From positions 496,001 through 560,000 of the forward strand of contig NZ_JAXMNY010000001.1 in assembly GCF_034670185.1 (NCBI RefSeq): a DNA stretch of 64,000 bases, given 5' to 3'. Within the stretch, counting starts at the first letter, position 1. Every line of letters starts with the position of its first letter. Made by a program: the position numbers and the translations under genes. The stretch comes from Nisaea sp. GTDB taxonomy: Bacteria > Pseudomonadota > Alphaproteobacteria > Thalassobaculales > Thalassobaculaceae. The notes beneath the pieces were generated by a model, which was not told the origin of the DNA, did no database searches, and was given only the letters and a program-made list of their open reading frames with translations. Positions 42,056-51,911 of this stretch are shown in pieces.

Positions 42056-43846
42056 ATGGCTACCCCGCGCACGCCGCATACCCGAAAACCTGACGCCCAG
42101 ATGAATGGGGCGGCGATCATTCTCAAAGCGTTGCAGGATCAGGGCGTAGAAGTAGTATTCGGCTATCCCGGCGGGGCGGTATTGCCGATCTATGACGAGA
42201 TCTTCAAGTCCAATCGTATCCGTCACATTCTTGTGCGCCATGAACAGGCGGCCGTGCATGCGGCGGAAGGGTATGCGCGTTCGACCGGCAAGGTCGGTTG
42301 CGTTCTGGTTACCTCTGGCCCGGGCGCGACCAATGCAGTGACCGGTCTGACCGACGCGCTGATGGACTCCATTCCGATTGTCTGCCTGACCGGCCAGGTG
42401 CCGACGCATCTGATCGGCAATGACGCTTTCCAGGAAGCGGATACGACGGGCATCACCCGGCCGTGCACCAAGCATAATTACCTGGTGAAAGACATCACCC
42501 GGCTGGCCGACACTATTCATGAGGCGGTCTATGTCGCCACCACCGGCCGTCCGGGTCCGGTCGTGGTCGATCTGCCGAAAGACATTCTGTTCGCGGAAGG
42601 CCCTTATTATGCCCCGAACGGGAACGCGCATCCCAGCTACAAGCCGCAGGTAAAGGGTGACGAGAGCGCCATCGAGCGTGCGGTCGATCTGCTCGCAAAA
42701 GCCAAGCGGCCGATCTTCTATGGCGGCGGTGGCCTGATCAATGCCGGCCCGAAGGCCTCCAAACTCTATGCCGAGCTGGTGCGTCTGACCCAGGCACCGA
42801 CAACCCTGACGCTGATGGGCCTCGGCGCCTATCCGTCGCAGGATCGTCAGTTCCTCGGCATGCTCGGCATGCACGGGACCTACGAAGCCAATCTGGCGAT
42901 GTATAATTGCGACGTGATGATCAATATCGGCGCGCGGTTTGATGACCGGGTGACGGGCCGGATCGCCGACTTCTCGCCGAATTCGACCAAGGTGCATGTC
43001 GATATCGACCCGAGTTCGATCAACAAGAATGTGGTTGTTGATCTGCCGATCATCGGCGATGCGGCGAATGTCCTGGAGCAGATGATCAAGGTCTGGAAAG
43101 CCAAGGGCTACAAGGCCAATGCCAAGCCGCTTGAAAAGTGGTGGGCGCAGATCGAGAAATGGCGCGCGCGCAAGTGTCTGGCGTTCACGGAAGATACCTC
43201 GATCATCAAGCCGCAGCACGCGATCAAGCGGCTGTATGAGCTGACCCGTGATCGTGACACCTACATCACCACCGAAGTCGGCCAGCACCAGATGTGGGCG
43301 GCCCAGTATTTCGGTTTCGAGGAGCCTAACCGCTGGATGACCTCCGGTGGTCTCGGCACGATGGGCTACGGCCTGCCGGCGGCGATGGGCGTGCAGATCG
43401 CGCATCCGGACTCAACGGTGATCGATATTGCAGGCGAAGCCTCATATCTGATGAATATTCAGGAGCTGTCGACGCTCGCCCAGTACCGGCTGCCGGTGAA
43501 GTCCTTCATCGTCAACAATCAGTGGATGGGCATGGTCCGGCAGTGGCAGGAGCTGAACCATGGCGGCCGTTACTCCGAGAGCTATTCGGAGAGCCTGCCG
43601 GATTTCATCAAGGTCGCGGAAGCCTTCGGTGGCGTCGGCTTGCGGGCCGAGACTGTCGACCAGCTCGACGATGTCATCATGGAGATGCTGGAGACAGACC
43701 GTTTCGTGCTGGCCGATATCATGGTCAAGAAGGACGAGAACTGCTTCCCGATGATCCCGTCCGGCGCTGCGCATTACGAAATGCTGCTCGGACCGGACGA
43801 CAAGGCGGAACTGGAGACGTCGGAGAACGGGATGGTTCTGGTCTAG
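42056..43846 (+). CDS. ilvB: Acetolactate synthase, large (catalytic) subunit
   Basis: IlvB is the thiamine-diphosphate enzyme that condenses two pyruvates, or pyruvate and 2-ketobutyrate, in valine, leucine and isoleucine synthesis. The 596-residue protein has the N-terminal GYPGGAVLPIYDE and the ThDP glutamate in RHEQAAVHAAEGYAR. It also has a central FAD-binding domain and the C-terminal motif around GEASYLMNIQELSTLAQY. ilvN and ilvC follow on the same strand. Confidence 0.96.
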   Translation: MATPRTPHTRKPDAQMNGAAIILKALQDQGVEVVFGYPGGAVLPIYDEIFKSNRIRHILVRHEQAAVHAAEGYARSTGKVGCVLVTSGPGATNAVTGLTDALMDSIPIVCLTGQVPTHLIGNDAFQEADTTGITRPCTKHNYLVKDITRLADTIHEAVYVATTGRPGPVVVDLPKDILFAEGPYYAPNGNAHPSYKPQVKGDESAIERAVDLLAKAKRPIFYGGGGLINAGPKASKLYAELVRLTQAPTTLTLMGLGAYPSQDRQFLGMLGMHGTYEANLAMYNCDVMINIGARFDDRVTGRIADFSPNSTKVHVDIDPSSINKNVVVDLPIIGDAANVLEQMIKVWKAKGYKANAKPLEKWWAQIEKWRARKCLAFTEDTSIIKPQHAIKRLYELTRDRDTYITTEVGQHQMWAAQYFGFEEPNRWMTSGGLGTMGYGLPAAMGVQIAHPDSTVIDIAGEASYLMNIQELSTLAQYRLPVKSFIVNNQWMGMVRQWQELNHGGRYSESYSESLPDFIKVAEAFGGVGLRAETVDQLDDVIMEMLETDRFVLADIMVKKDENCFPMIPSGAAHYEMLLGPDDKAELETSENGMVLV

Positions 43847-43960
43847 AAATCCCGCCTGAAGGTGCGTCGCCCGCTTGCCGGAAAAGGCGCGGGCGCCATC
43901 CGTCCATTCACTCTATAAGGTATCGGCGGCCGGTCGGCCGCCCAGAATTCGGAGCGTATC

Positions 43961-44557
43961 GTGAACGCAACCACTGAAATCGCAGAAGCGACCCACACTC
44001 TTGCCGTGCTGGTGGACGACGAGCCGGGGGTTCTTGCCCGTGTCATCGGCCTGTTTTCCGGCCGCGGCTATAATATCGAAAGCCTGACGGTCTCTTCAGT
44101 CGACACGGCGGCGCACTTGTCCCGGATCACCATCGTGACCACCGGGACGCCGCTGATCATTGCTCAGATCAAGGCCCAGCTCGGCCGGCTCGTGCCGGTT
44201 CATTCCGTGCACGATTTGACCCTTGAGGGCCCGCACTTGGAACGCGAGCTGGCGCTGATCAAAATCCGCAATGTCGGCGAGCACCGTATCGAGGCACTCC
44301 GGATTGCGGACATGTTCCGTGCCCGTGCCATCGACAGCACGCTTGAAAGCTTCGTCTTCGAGCTGACCGGCAGCCCGTCCAAGATCACGGCGTTTGTCGA
44401 GCTTATGAGCGGGCTTGGCGCAATCGAGGTGTCCCGCACCGGCGTCGTCGCTATCGCCCGGGGAAGCAATCTGGACATGCCTGTGTTCAGCACGCTGGAG
44501 GTCAACCGCAAGAAGGCCAAGCAGCCGGCGGGGAAGAAGGCACAGAAAAAGGCCTGA
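43961..44557 (+). CDS. ilvN: Acetolactate synthase, small (regulatory) subunit
   Basis: This 198-residue subunit binds valine for feedback inhibition and boosts the large subunit. The N-terminal ACT domain (about residues 10-85: LAVLVDDEPGVLARVIGLFSG) and a C-terminal domain with FELTGSPSKITAFVELM are complete. The basic tail is rich in Lys and Ala. The start is GTG 43961 behind GGAG. The 114-base gap from ilvB holds a GC-rich inverted repeat. Confidence 0.95.
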   Translation: MNATTEIAEATHTLAVLVDDEPGVLARVIGLFSGRGYNIESLTVSSVDTAAHLSRITIVTTGTPLIIAQIKAQLGRLVPVHSVHDLTLEGPHLERELALIKIRNVGEHRIEALRIADMFRARAIDSTLESFVFELTGSPSKITAFVELMSGLGAIEVSRTGVVAIARGSNLDMPVFSTLEVNRKKAKQPAGKKAQKKA

Positions 44558-44694
44558 ACGGGCCTGAGGCAGCGGGATCTATCGGAGCCCGACCCGTTGC
44601 TCGATTAATTCTGCCCGGCGGCATTCGTCGGGTGGGAGCCAGAGGGCTGCACTAAAATGTTGAGTTACAGGAACGGAAACGAGAGGGCCTAGAA

Positions 44695-45714
44695 ATGCGC
44701 GTCTATTACGATCGGGATGCCGACGTCAATCTGATCAAGAACAAGAAGGTTGCGATTGTCGGTTACGGTAGCCAGGGCCATGCCCACGCCAATAACCTGA
44801 AAGACAGTGGCGTGAAGGACATCGTCGTCGCGCTGCGCGAAGATTCGTCCAGCCGTGCCAAGGTCGAAGCCGCTGGTCTGAAGTGCATGACCGCAGCCGA
44901 AGCCGCTGCCTGGGCTGACGTTGTCATGATGCTGACTCCGGATGAAGGCCAGTCCGACATCTATGATCAGGACCTGAAGGACAACATGCGCGAAGGCACT
45001 GCCATCGCATTCGCGCACGGCTTCAACATCCACTTCAGCTTCATCGATCCGCGTCCGGACCTCGATGTCTTCATGATCGCACCGAAGGGCCCGGGTCACA
45101 CCGTGCGCTCCGAGTATGTGCGTGGCGGCGGTGTGCCGTGCCTGGTCGCTGTGCACCAGAACGGCTCCGGCAATGCGCTCGAGATCGCGCTGTCCTATTC
45201 CTCCGCCATTGGCGGCGGCCGGGCCGGCACCATCGAGACCAGCTTCAAGGAAGAGTGCGAAACCGATCTGTTCGGCGAGCAGGCTGTCCTCTGTGGCGGT
45301 CTCTGCGAGATGATCAAGGCTGGTTACGAAACCCTGGTCGAAGCCGGTTATGCGCCGGAAATGGCCTATTTCGAGTGCCTGCACGAAGTGAAGCTGATCG
45401 TCGATCTGATCTTCGAAGGCGGCATCGCCAACATGAACTACTCCATCTCCAACACGGCCGAGTATGGCGAATACGTCACCGGCCCGCGCATCATCACCGC
45501 TGCGGTGAAGGCGGAGATGAAGAACGTTCTCGAAGACATCCAGTCCGGTGACTTCGCGCGCCGCTGGATGCTGGAAAACCAGGTCAAGCAGGCCGGCTTC
45601 AAGACCATGCGCCGTCGTGCTGCCGAGCACGACATCGAAGTGGTCGGCGAGAAGCTGCGCGCCATGATGCCCTGGATCTCCCAGAACGCTCTCGTCGATA
45701 AGGCGAAGAACTAA
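44695..45714 (+). CDS. ilvC: Ketol-acid reductoisomerase
   Basis: IlvC isomerises and reduces acetolactate or acetohydroxybutyrate with NADPH and magnesium. The 339-residue class I protein has VAIVGYGSQGHAHA at residues about 22-35 and APKGPGHTVRSEY and FKEECETDLFGEQAVLCGG with the metal ligands. The stop lies in the first of three 14 bp tandem repeats. It is the third gene of the ilvBNC cluster. Confidence 0.97.
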   Translation: MRVYYDRDADVNLIKNKKVAIVGYGSQGHAHANNLKDSGVKDIVVALREDSSSRAKVEAAGLKCMTAAEAAAWADVVMMLTPDEGQSDIYDQDLKDNMREGTAIAFAHGFNIHFSFIDPRPDLDVFMIAPKGPGHTVRSEYVRGGGVPCLVAVHQNGSGNALEIALSYSSAIGGGRAGTIETSFKEECETDLFGEQAVLCGGLCEMIKAGYETLVEAGYAPEMAYFECLHEVKLIVDLIFEGGIANMNYSISNTAEYGEYVTGPRIITAAVKAEMKNVLEDIQSGDFARRWMLENQVKQAGFKTMRRRAAEHDIEVVGEKLRAMMPWISQNALVDKAKN

Positions 45715-45748
45715 TCTGCCAGAACTAATTTGGCAGAACTAACCTGAA
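45707..45748 (+). repeat. Three 14 bp tandem repeats over the ilvC stop
   Basis: Three adjacent copies begin AGAACTAA and differ by a few bases at their ends. The first contains the ilvC TAA stop codon, so the array is a recent-looking slip duplication of the gene's 3' end. Confidence 0.8.
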
Positions 45749-45752
45749 GGTA

Positions 45753-45790
45753 GCGCGGCGGCGATTCTATCGTCGCCGCGCCGCCGCTTT
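45753..45790 (+). terminator. Possible terminator of ilvC
   Basis: An imperfect GC-rich hairpin with CGGCGA and TCGCCG as its core (about 45753-45784) is followed by GCTTTCG. It is the only candidate for ending the ilv cluster before mreB. Confidence 0.45.
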
Positions 45791-46016
45791 CGTGCATTAG
45801 AAAATTTTTTGCTAAAGCGGCGCGACAATTAAATTACATAGTAAGCTGATTCTTTGATATGATTCCCCGGTGGCGTCACCGATTTCGGATAGACTGCGTG
45901 GGGTAAATGCAATGGGTGACCGTTTTCCGTTGCAAGGCCGATCCGAACTTTGGTCTATTCCGGCGGCGGCACTGTATGTGAACCGATTCCGAAGCGCGCG
46001 ACCGGGCTGAACGTAA
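45791..46016. other. Intergenic leader region of mreB
   Basis: The region holds a short AT-rich stretch around 45797-45860 and then GC-normal sequence to the mreB start. No coding sequence or clear promoter hexamers were found, although the mre operon promoter must lie here. Confidence 0.4.
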
Positions 46017-47060
46017 ATGTTTTTTGCAAACCTACTTGGCATGCTCTCCGCCGACATGGCGATTGACCTTGGGACCGCGAATACGCTGGTCTACGTGAAG
46101 GGCCGGGGCATTGTTCTCAATGAACCGTCGGTTGTTGCTATCGCCACTGTGCGCGGCAAGAAACAGGTTCTCGCCGTCGGTGATGAAGCGAAACAGATGC
46201 TTGGCCGAACGCCGGGCAACATTCAGGCAATCCGGCCGCTGCGCGATGGCGTCATTGCGGATTTCGAAGTCGCCGAGGAAATGATCAAGCACTTCATCCG
46301 CAAAGTGCACAACCGGCGCAGCTTCGCCAGCCCGCAGGTCATCGTCTGCGTGCCGTCCGGCTCGACGGCGGTTGAGCGTCGGGCGATTCAGGAGAGCGCA
46401 GAGAGCGCGGGCGCCCGCCGTGTGTTCCTGATCGAGGAGCCGATGGCTGCCGCGATCGGTGCGAACCTGCCCGTGACGGAGCCGACCGGCTCCATGGTCG
46501 TCGATATTGGTGGCGGCACCACCGAGGTCGCCGTGCTTTCGCTCGGCGGTATTGTCTATTCCCGTTCGGTCCGGGTCGGCGGCGACAAGATGGACGAAGC
46601 CATCATCGCCTATATCCGCCGCAACCATAACCTGCTGGTCGGTGAGGGCAGTGCGGAACGGATCAAAAAGGAAATCGGCTCTGCGTTCCCGCCGGAAGAC
46701 GGCGTAGGCAAGACCCTTGAAATCAAAGGGCGCGATCTGATGAACGGCGTGCCGAAGGAACTGATCATCGACCAGAGCCAGGTCGCCGAAAGCCTGGCCG
46801 AGCCGGTTAGTCAGATCATCGAGGCGGTCAAGGTCGCCCTTGAGCAGACCCCGCCGGAACTCGCAGCCGACATCGTCGACAAAGGCATTGTGCTCACCGG
46901 TGGTGGCGCGCTGCTCGGCAATCTCGATTACGTGCTCCGGCACTCGACCGGCCTGCCGGTCTCCATCGCCGACGATCCGCTTTCCTGCGTGGCCCTCGGT
47001 ACCGGGCGCTGCCTCGAGGAAATGAAAGTACTCCGCAACGTTCTCATCGGTGCCTACTGA
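46017..47060 (+). CDS. mreB: Rod shape-determining protein MreB
   Basis: MreB is the bacterial actin that guides lateral wall synthesis. The 347-residue protein has the phosphate-binding segments DLGTANTLVYVKGRG and VVDIGGGTTEVAVLSLGG and the adenosine motif VLTGGGALLGNL. The N-terminal MFFANLLGMLSADM is the short amphipathic membrane anchor. It opens the mreBCD-mrdAB cluster, which is complete here. Confidence 0.97.
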   Translation: MFFANLLGMLSADMAIDLGTANTLVYVKGRGIVLNEPSVVAIATVRGKKQVLAVGDEAKQMLGRTPGNIQAIRPLRDGVIADFEVAEEMIKHFIRKVHNRRSFASPQVIVCVPSGSTAVERRAIQESAESAGARRVFLIEEPMAAAIGANLPVTEPTGSMVVDIGGGTTEVAVLSLGGIVYSRSVRVGGDKMDEAIIAYIRRNHNLLVGEGSAERIKKEIGSAFPPEDGVGKTLEIKGRDLMNGVPKELIIDQSQVAESLAEPVSQIIEAVKVALEQTPPELAADIVDKGIVLTGGGALLGNLDYVLRHSTGLPVSIADDPLSCVALGTGRCLEEMKVLRNVLIGAY

Positions 47061-47109
47061 CCGGTGAGACTGCGGTGATGGCATTGGCGTAGGAAGGAGC
47101 AGGCAAGGA

Positions 47110-48051
47110 ATGGGGCGTAGACCGGCATCATTTTCCCGTGTCGCCCAGCCTGTGCGAACCCTTTGGCAGCGCTTTGCCTTCACTGCACTTGTTTTGGCGG
47201 CTTTCGGTCTGATGCTGCTCGGCAAGGCCGACATCGTTATGGTCAAGCGATTGCAGATCGCTGCAGTTGATGCTGTCGCGCCTATTCTCGAAGCCCTCTC
47301 GCACCCCGCCGCAGCTGTTTCCAAAGGCGTGGAAACAGCGCTCTCTCTGCGGGACCTGCATGCGGAGAATGAGCTGCTGCGTGAAGAGAACAGCCGCCTG
47401 AAACAATGGCAGCATGTCGCGCATCTGCTGGAATCCGAGAACAAGGCCCTGAAGCGTCTGACGCATCATGTCGGGCCACCGCCGGTCAGCTATATTTCCG
47501 CCCGTGTGATAGCGGAGGCCGGTGGCCCGTTCGTGCGTAGCGCCCTATTGAACGCGGGGCGCCAGAGCGGTGTCCGGCGCGGCCAGGGCGTGGTCTCGGA
47601 AGACGGGCTTGCAGGAACCGTCGTCGAAGTCGGCGAGCTGCATGCACGTATGCTTCTGGTGACGGACTTGAACGCCCAGATCCCGGTCCTGATCGGCGCT
47701 GCGCGGGAGCCGGGTATTCTGGTCGGGGACAATACAAACCATCCGCGCATTCTGTATCTGCCGCAGAATAACCGGGTCTCTCCGGGGGATCTGGTGATCA
47801 GCTCCGGACATGGCGGGATGTTGCCAGCCGGTTTGCCGGTCGGCACCGTTTCCTCGGTCTCGGAATCAGGGATCCGCGTCAAGCCCGTGGTCGACTGGAC
47901 CCATCTCGAGTTTGTCCGCATCGTCGATTACCTGATGCAAGGCGTGATCCCCGGCCCGATGGACCCGCCGCCTTTTACCGTGTTGGCTCCGGACCCTGAA
48001 CCGACCCTGGTTGAACGGCTCGGTGTGACCCGCGGGAAGACTGATAGATGA
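47110..48051 (+). CDS. mreC: Rod shape-determining protein MreC
   Basis: MreC is a bitopic membrane protein that links MreB to the periplasmic wall enzymes. The 313-residue protein has a membrane segment near residues 20-42, a coiled coil (LHAENELLREENSRLKQWQ), then the beta domain with GPFVRSALLNAGRQSGVRRGQ. Its stop overlaps the start of mreD. Confidence 0.93.
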   Translation: MGRRPASFSRVAQPVRTLWQRFAFTALVLAAFGLMLLGKADIVMVKRLQIAAVDAVAPILEALSHPAAAVSKGVETALSLRDLHAENELLREENSRLKQWQHVAHLLESENKALKRLTHHVGPPPVSYISARVIAEAGGPFVRSALLNAGRQSGVRRGQGVVSEDGLAGTVVEVGELHARMLLVTDLNAQIPVLIGAAREPGILVGDNTNHPRILYLPQNNRVSPGDLVISSGHGGMLPAGLPVGTVSSVSESGIRVKPVVDWTHLEFVRIVDYLMQGVIPGPMDPPPFTVLAPDPEPTLVERLGVTRGKTDR

Positions 48052-48557
48052 AGACGAGTTTCGTCCAAAGAATGGATCTTTGGGCGCGCCATCTGATGCC
48101 TGCCGCGACGATGTTGCTGCTGGTGCTTGTGAGCGCGGTGCCGCTCGGCATTCCAGGATACGCGCAGGTCTCGCCCGCCTTTACGCTGATGGCCGTGTTC
48201 TATTGGGCTGTCTACCGGCCGGATCTGACACCGCCTTCCGTGGTTTTCCTGACCGGTCTGGCCGAGGATCTGGTGCATGGCTATCCGCTCGGCCTGACGG
48301 CCATCATCTTTCTCGCCGTCTATGGTGTAGCCACGACCCAGCGTCAGACATTCCTGACCAAACCCTTCTTCATTGCATGGGGCGGGTTCGTCATCATTTC
48401 CTTCGGTGCGTTCCTGCTGGACTGGATGTTGATGTCGCTGTTTTCGCTGGCATGGATCATCCCGGACACGGTACTGGCCCGCTTTGGGCTGACGGTCGCG
48501 CTTTTCCCGGCCATGGCTTGGCTCTTCGTTCGCATTCACCGCTATCTGGTGCGATAA
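48048..48557 (+). CDS. mreD: Rod shape-determining protein MreD
   Basis: This is a 169-residue polytopic inner-membrane protein with about five hydrophobic segments, and FYWAVYRPDLTPPSVVFLTGLAEDL typical of the family. It completes the MreBCD complex. The four-base ATGA overlap with mreC and one-base gap to mrdA show tight coupling. Confidence 0.9.
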   Translation: MKTSFVQRMDLWARHLMPAATMLLLVLVSAVPLGIPGYAQVSPAFTLMAVFYWAVYRPDLTPPSVVFLTGLAEDLVHGYPLGLTAIIFLAVYGVATTQRQTFLTKPFFIAWGGFVIISFGAFLLDWMLMSLFSLAWIIPDTVLARFGLTVALFPAMAWLFVRIHRYLVR

Positions 48558-48558
48558 T

Positions 48559-50571
48559 ATGCGGATGAAGAACCCAAAGGATCAGGATACCAAGCGGGCC
48601 TTCACCCGGCGCTCGCTGATACTCGGTGCGGGGCAGCTCGGTCTGGTCGGAGCGCTTGGCGCGCGGCTCTACTATCTGCAAGTGGTGGAAGCGGACCGAT
48701 ACCGGACGCTCTCCGAGGAAAACCAGTTCAATCTCGAGCTGCTGCCGCCGACCCGCGGGCTGATCCTGGACCGGAACGGGGTTCTGGTTGCCTCGAACGA
48801 GGACAATTTCCGCGTCGATCTCGTACCGGAACAGACCAGCGATGTGCGCGCGACGATCGATGCGTTGCGCCAGGTCGTCCATGTGGACGATTGGGACGTG
48901 AAACGGGTCCTCAAGGAGATCTCCCGAAAGCGCAGTTTCGTGCCGGTAACGGTGGTGGAAAACCTGACCCGGGAAGATATCAGCCGGGTTGCGGTGAACG
49001 CACCCTATCTGCCCGGCATCCGGATCGAGGAGGGGCGCTCCCGGGTTTATCCCTTTGGCTCCAAGGCGGTGAATATTACCGGCTATGTGGCGGCGGTTTC
49101 GGACACGGAACTGACCGGCGATCCGGTCCTTGAGCTGCCGGACTTCCGGATCGGCAAGAGCGGTATTGAAAAGCTCTACGATCAGGAAATGCGCGGCTCC
49201 GCGGGCCGTCGTCAGGTCGAGGTCAACGCGCTCGGCCGGATCATCCGGAAACTTCCGGGCGACGAGGGGCAACCGGGCAAGAACGTTCATCTCACCCTCG
49301 ACATGGGCCTTCAGATCTTCGCCCACGAACGCCTTGAGCGCGGCAGCTCGGAGCGGGTTCCCATCGCGGATATCCGCGTGCAGGAAGCCATCGCGCGCTC
49401 CGGTGTGCCGAAGCGCTATCTGGAGAATGACGACGGGACGGTGTTCCTCGACAAAGGGGGCGACATCGTGCAGGGCGAAAGCGGTGCCGCCATTGTCATG
49501 GATGTGCATACCGGTGAGGTTCTGACCATCGCCTCGACGCCGGGGTTCGATCCGAACAACTTTAACAAGGGGCTGAGTGCCCGCGACTGGGAGAACCTGC
49601 TTTCCAATCCGCGCCACCCTCTGACCAACAAGGCGATTGCCGGGACATACCCGCCGGGCTCGACCTTCAAGATGATTGTGGCGCTTGCTGCGCTTGAAGC
49701 CGGTGTGATCGGGCCGGAGACGGAGGTTTACTGCAACGGCCATACGGATCTCGGCAATGCCCGCTTCCACTGCTGGAAGCGCTGGGGTCACGGCAAGATG
49801 GACGTCATGGATGCGCTTGAGCAGAGCTGCGACGTTTATTTCTATGAGGCGGCGAAGCGGGTTGGTATCGACCGGATCTCCGAAATGGCCCGCCGTTTCG
49901 GCCTTGGCGAGACACTCGAGATCGAGCTGCCGGGCGAGCGCAATGGCCTGATCCCGACCCGGGAATGGAAACTCGCCGTGCGTGGCGAGCGCTGGCAGAA
50001 GGGCGAGACTCTGATCACAGGCATTGGCCAGGGCTTCGTTCTGGTGACGCCGCTGCAGCTCGCAGTTATGACCGCGCGGCTGGTCAATGGCGGCTATGCG
50101 GTGAAACCAACTCTGATCCGGCGCGAAGAAGGCGACGAGCAAATCCCGAAAATGAATGTCTCGCGCGGCAATCTTGCCTATGTGCTTGAAGGCATGCGGC
50201 GGGTGGTCAATGGAGCGCACGGCTCGGCGCGCAGCGCTAAAATCCCGGAGTCCGGCGTCGAGGTTGGCGGCAAAACCGGGACCGCACAGGTCCGGCGGAT
50301 CACCAAGGCGGAGCGTTTGACGGGTGTGATCAAGAACGAAGACCTGCCCTGGCGTGAGCGGGATCATGGATTGTTTGTCGGTTACGCGCCGGCTGAGGCG
50401 CCACGCTACGCGGTTGCGGTCGTGCTGGAGCATGGTGGCGGCAGCAAATACGCGGTGCCGATTGCCCGGGACATTCTCGCCCGTGCCATGGAAGCCGACG
50501 GGTTCGAAGCATCCGAGGCAGAACCAGTCGAGATCCTGCCACAAGCTCAACCTGAAACGGATCAGGGTTAG
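48559..50571 (+). CDS. mrdA: Penicillin-binding protein 2 (elongasome transpeptidase)
   Basis: PBP2 cross-links peptidoglycan during elongation. The 670-residue protein has a membrane anchor near residues 17-38, a pedestal domain, and the transpeptidase domain with the active-site serine in PPGSTFKMIV, the SxN-type segment EQSCDVYFYEAAKR, and VGGKTGTAQ. It works with RodA encoded just behind it. Confidence 0.96.
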   Translation: MRMKNPKDQDTKRAFTRRSLILGAGQLGLVGALGARLYYLQVVEADRYRTLSEENQFNLELLPPTRGLILDRNGVLVASNEDNFRVDLVPEQTSDVRATIDALRQVVHVDDWDVKRVLKEISRKRSFVPVTVVENLTREDISRVAVNAPYLPGIRIEEGRSRVYPFGSKAVNITGYVAAVSDTELTGDPVLELPDFRIGKSGIEKLYDQEMRGSAGRRQVEVNALGRIIRKLPGDEGQPGKNVHLTLDMGLQIFAHERLERGSSERVPIADIRVQEAIARSGVPKRYLENDDGTVFLDKGGDIVQGESGAAIVMDVHTGEVLTIASTPGFDPNNFNKGLSARDWENLLSNPRHPLTNKAIAGTYPPGSTFKMIVALAALEAGVIGPETEVYCNGHTDLGNARFHCWKRWGHGKMDVMDALEQSCDVYFYEAAKRVGIDRISEMARRFGLGETLEIELPGERNGLIPTREWKLAVRGERWQKGETLITGIGQGFVLVTPLQLAVMTARLVNGGYAVKPTLIRREEGDEQIPKMNVSRGNLAYVLEGMRRVVNGAHGSARSAKIPESGVEVGGKTGTAQVRRITKAERLTGVIKNEDLPWRERDHGLFVGYAPAEAPRYAVAVVLEHGGGSKYAVPIARDILARAMEADGFEASEAEPVEILPQAQPETDQG

Positions 50572-50574
50572 GCC

Positions 50575-51735
50575 ATGGCGACCGGCATGCATTCAAACTC
50601 TCTCAACCGGCCGGAACTGACGCTCGGCATCAAGCTGCAGCAGATCAACTGGGGGCTTATCCTGCTCCTGACGCTGATCGCCTCTGTCGGTTTCGCCATG
50701 CTTTATTCGGCAGCTAATGGCAGCTGGACGCCATGGGCCATGCGCCAGGCTATCCGGTTCGGTATTGGCCTGGTGATCACGCTCGGCATTGCGCTGATTG
50801 ATATCCGCTTCCTGATGCGTTGGTCCTATGCCTTCTATTTCCTGTCTCTCGGCCTCTTGGGAGTTGTCGAGATCGCCGGTGAGATAGGCATGGGCGCGCA
50901 GCGCTGGATCGATCTTGGTGTCTTTCGGTTGCAGCCGTCGGAGTTGATGAAGCTGGCGCTGGTACTTGCTTTGGCGCGGTATTTCCACCGTCAGACCTTC
51001 GAGGAGGTTGGGCGCATCCGCAGCCTGTTCATACCGCTGGTTCTGGTCTTTGCACCGGCGATCCTGGTTCTTCGCCAGCCCGATCTGGGCACGGCAGGCA
51101 TGATCATCCTTGGCGGTGGAGCCATCTTCTTCCTTGCCGGTGTGCGGATCTGGAAATTCGTCACCGTTCTCGTGCTTGGCTTGTCCGCTATCCCCATCGG
51201 CTGGCAATTCTTGCATAACTATCAGAAGAACCGGATTCTGACCTTCATCAATCCGGAGAACGATCCTCTCGGCGCCGGGTATCACATCCTGCAGTCCAAG
51301 ATCGCGCTTGGCTCAGGGGGACTCTTCGGCAAGGGATTTCTGCAAGGCTCCCAAAGCCATCTGAACTTCCTGCCGGAAAAGCAGACCGATTTTATCTTCA
51401 CCATGCTGGCCGAAGAGCTGGGGCTGGCGGGAGCGTTGTTTCTGCTGCTGCTCTATGTTCTGGCACTTGGGTATGGCTTTGCCATAGCGCTGCGCTGCTC
51501 CAGCCAGTTCGGCCGCCTTTTGGCGCTCGGAACAACCACGACATTGTTCCTCTATATGTTCATCAATATTGCCATGGTGATGGGATTGATCCCGGTAGTT
51601 GGCGTGCCGTTGCCGCTGATCTCATACGGTGGGACAGCGATGCTGACGGCGATGATCGGCTTTGGTCTGATCATCAATTGCTACGTTCATCGTGACATCG
51701 AGATCGGCCGGCAAGGTTTCGAAGACGAAGACTGA
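50575..51735 (+). CDS. rodA: RodA peptidoglycan polymerase
   Basis: RodA is the SEDS-family glycosyltransferase that polymerises lipid II with PBP2. The 386-residue protein has about ten membrane segments, the GAQRWIDLG and PSELMKLALVLALA core, and a late GVPLPLISYGGTAML. The start ATG 50575 lies three bases after mrdA. It ends the elongasome operon. Confidence 0.96.
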   Translation: MATGMHSNSLNRPELTLGIKLQQINWGLILLLTLIASVGFAMLYSAANGSWTPWAMRQAIRFGIGLVITLGIALIDIRFLMRWSYAFYFLSLGLLGVVEIAGEIGMGAQRWIDLGVFRLQPSELMKLALVLALARYFHRQTFEEVGRIRSLFIPLVLVFAPAILVLRQPDLGTAGMIILGGGAIFFLAGVRIWKFVTVLVLGLSAIPIGWQFLHNYQKNRILTFINPENDPLGAGYHILQSKIALGSGGLFGKGFLQGSQSHLNFLPEKQTDFIFTMLAEELGLAGALFLLLLYVLALGYGFAIALRCSSQFGRLLALGTTTTLFLYMFINIAMVMGLIPVVGVPLPLISYGGTAMLTAMIGFGLIINCYVHRDIEIGRQGFEDED

Positions 51736-51911
51736 AGCTGCTGCCCATCTGGAGCGGTGGTTGAAATGCCCTAAGGTTGAGCTTTTCGTAATCAAAAAAG
51801 CGCCTTAATAGACTTTTATGGGATTTTTCTGTTAAACTTTCACGAATGAGCTTTTTGTTGATGTTATGCCGTCCGTTGTTTCCGGAGCGGGACCGAACAG
51901 GTTGGTGATCC

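Noticed and set aside
41978..43405. 475-residue minus-strand open frame over ilvB
   Set aside because: Antisense shadow of a full-length, motif-complete ilvB; no ribosome site and no family pattern.
46032..47444. 470-residue minus-strand open frame over mreB and mreC
   Set aside because: Antisense shadow spanning two real genes; no supporting signals.
48457..50592. 711-residue minus-strand open frame over mrdA
   Set aside because: It is an antisense shadow of mrdA in GC-rich DNA; the plus-strand protein is a complete PBP2 with all motifs.
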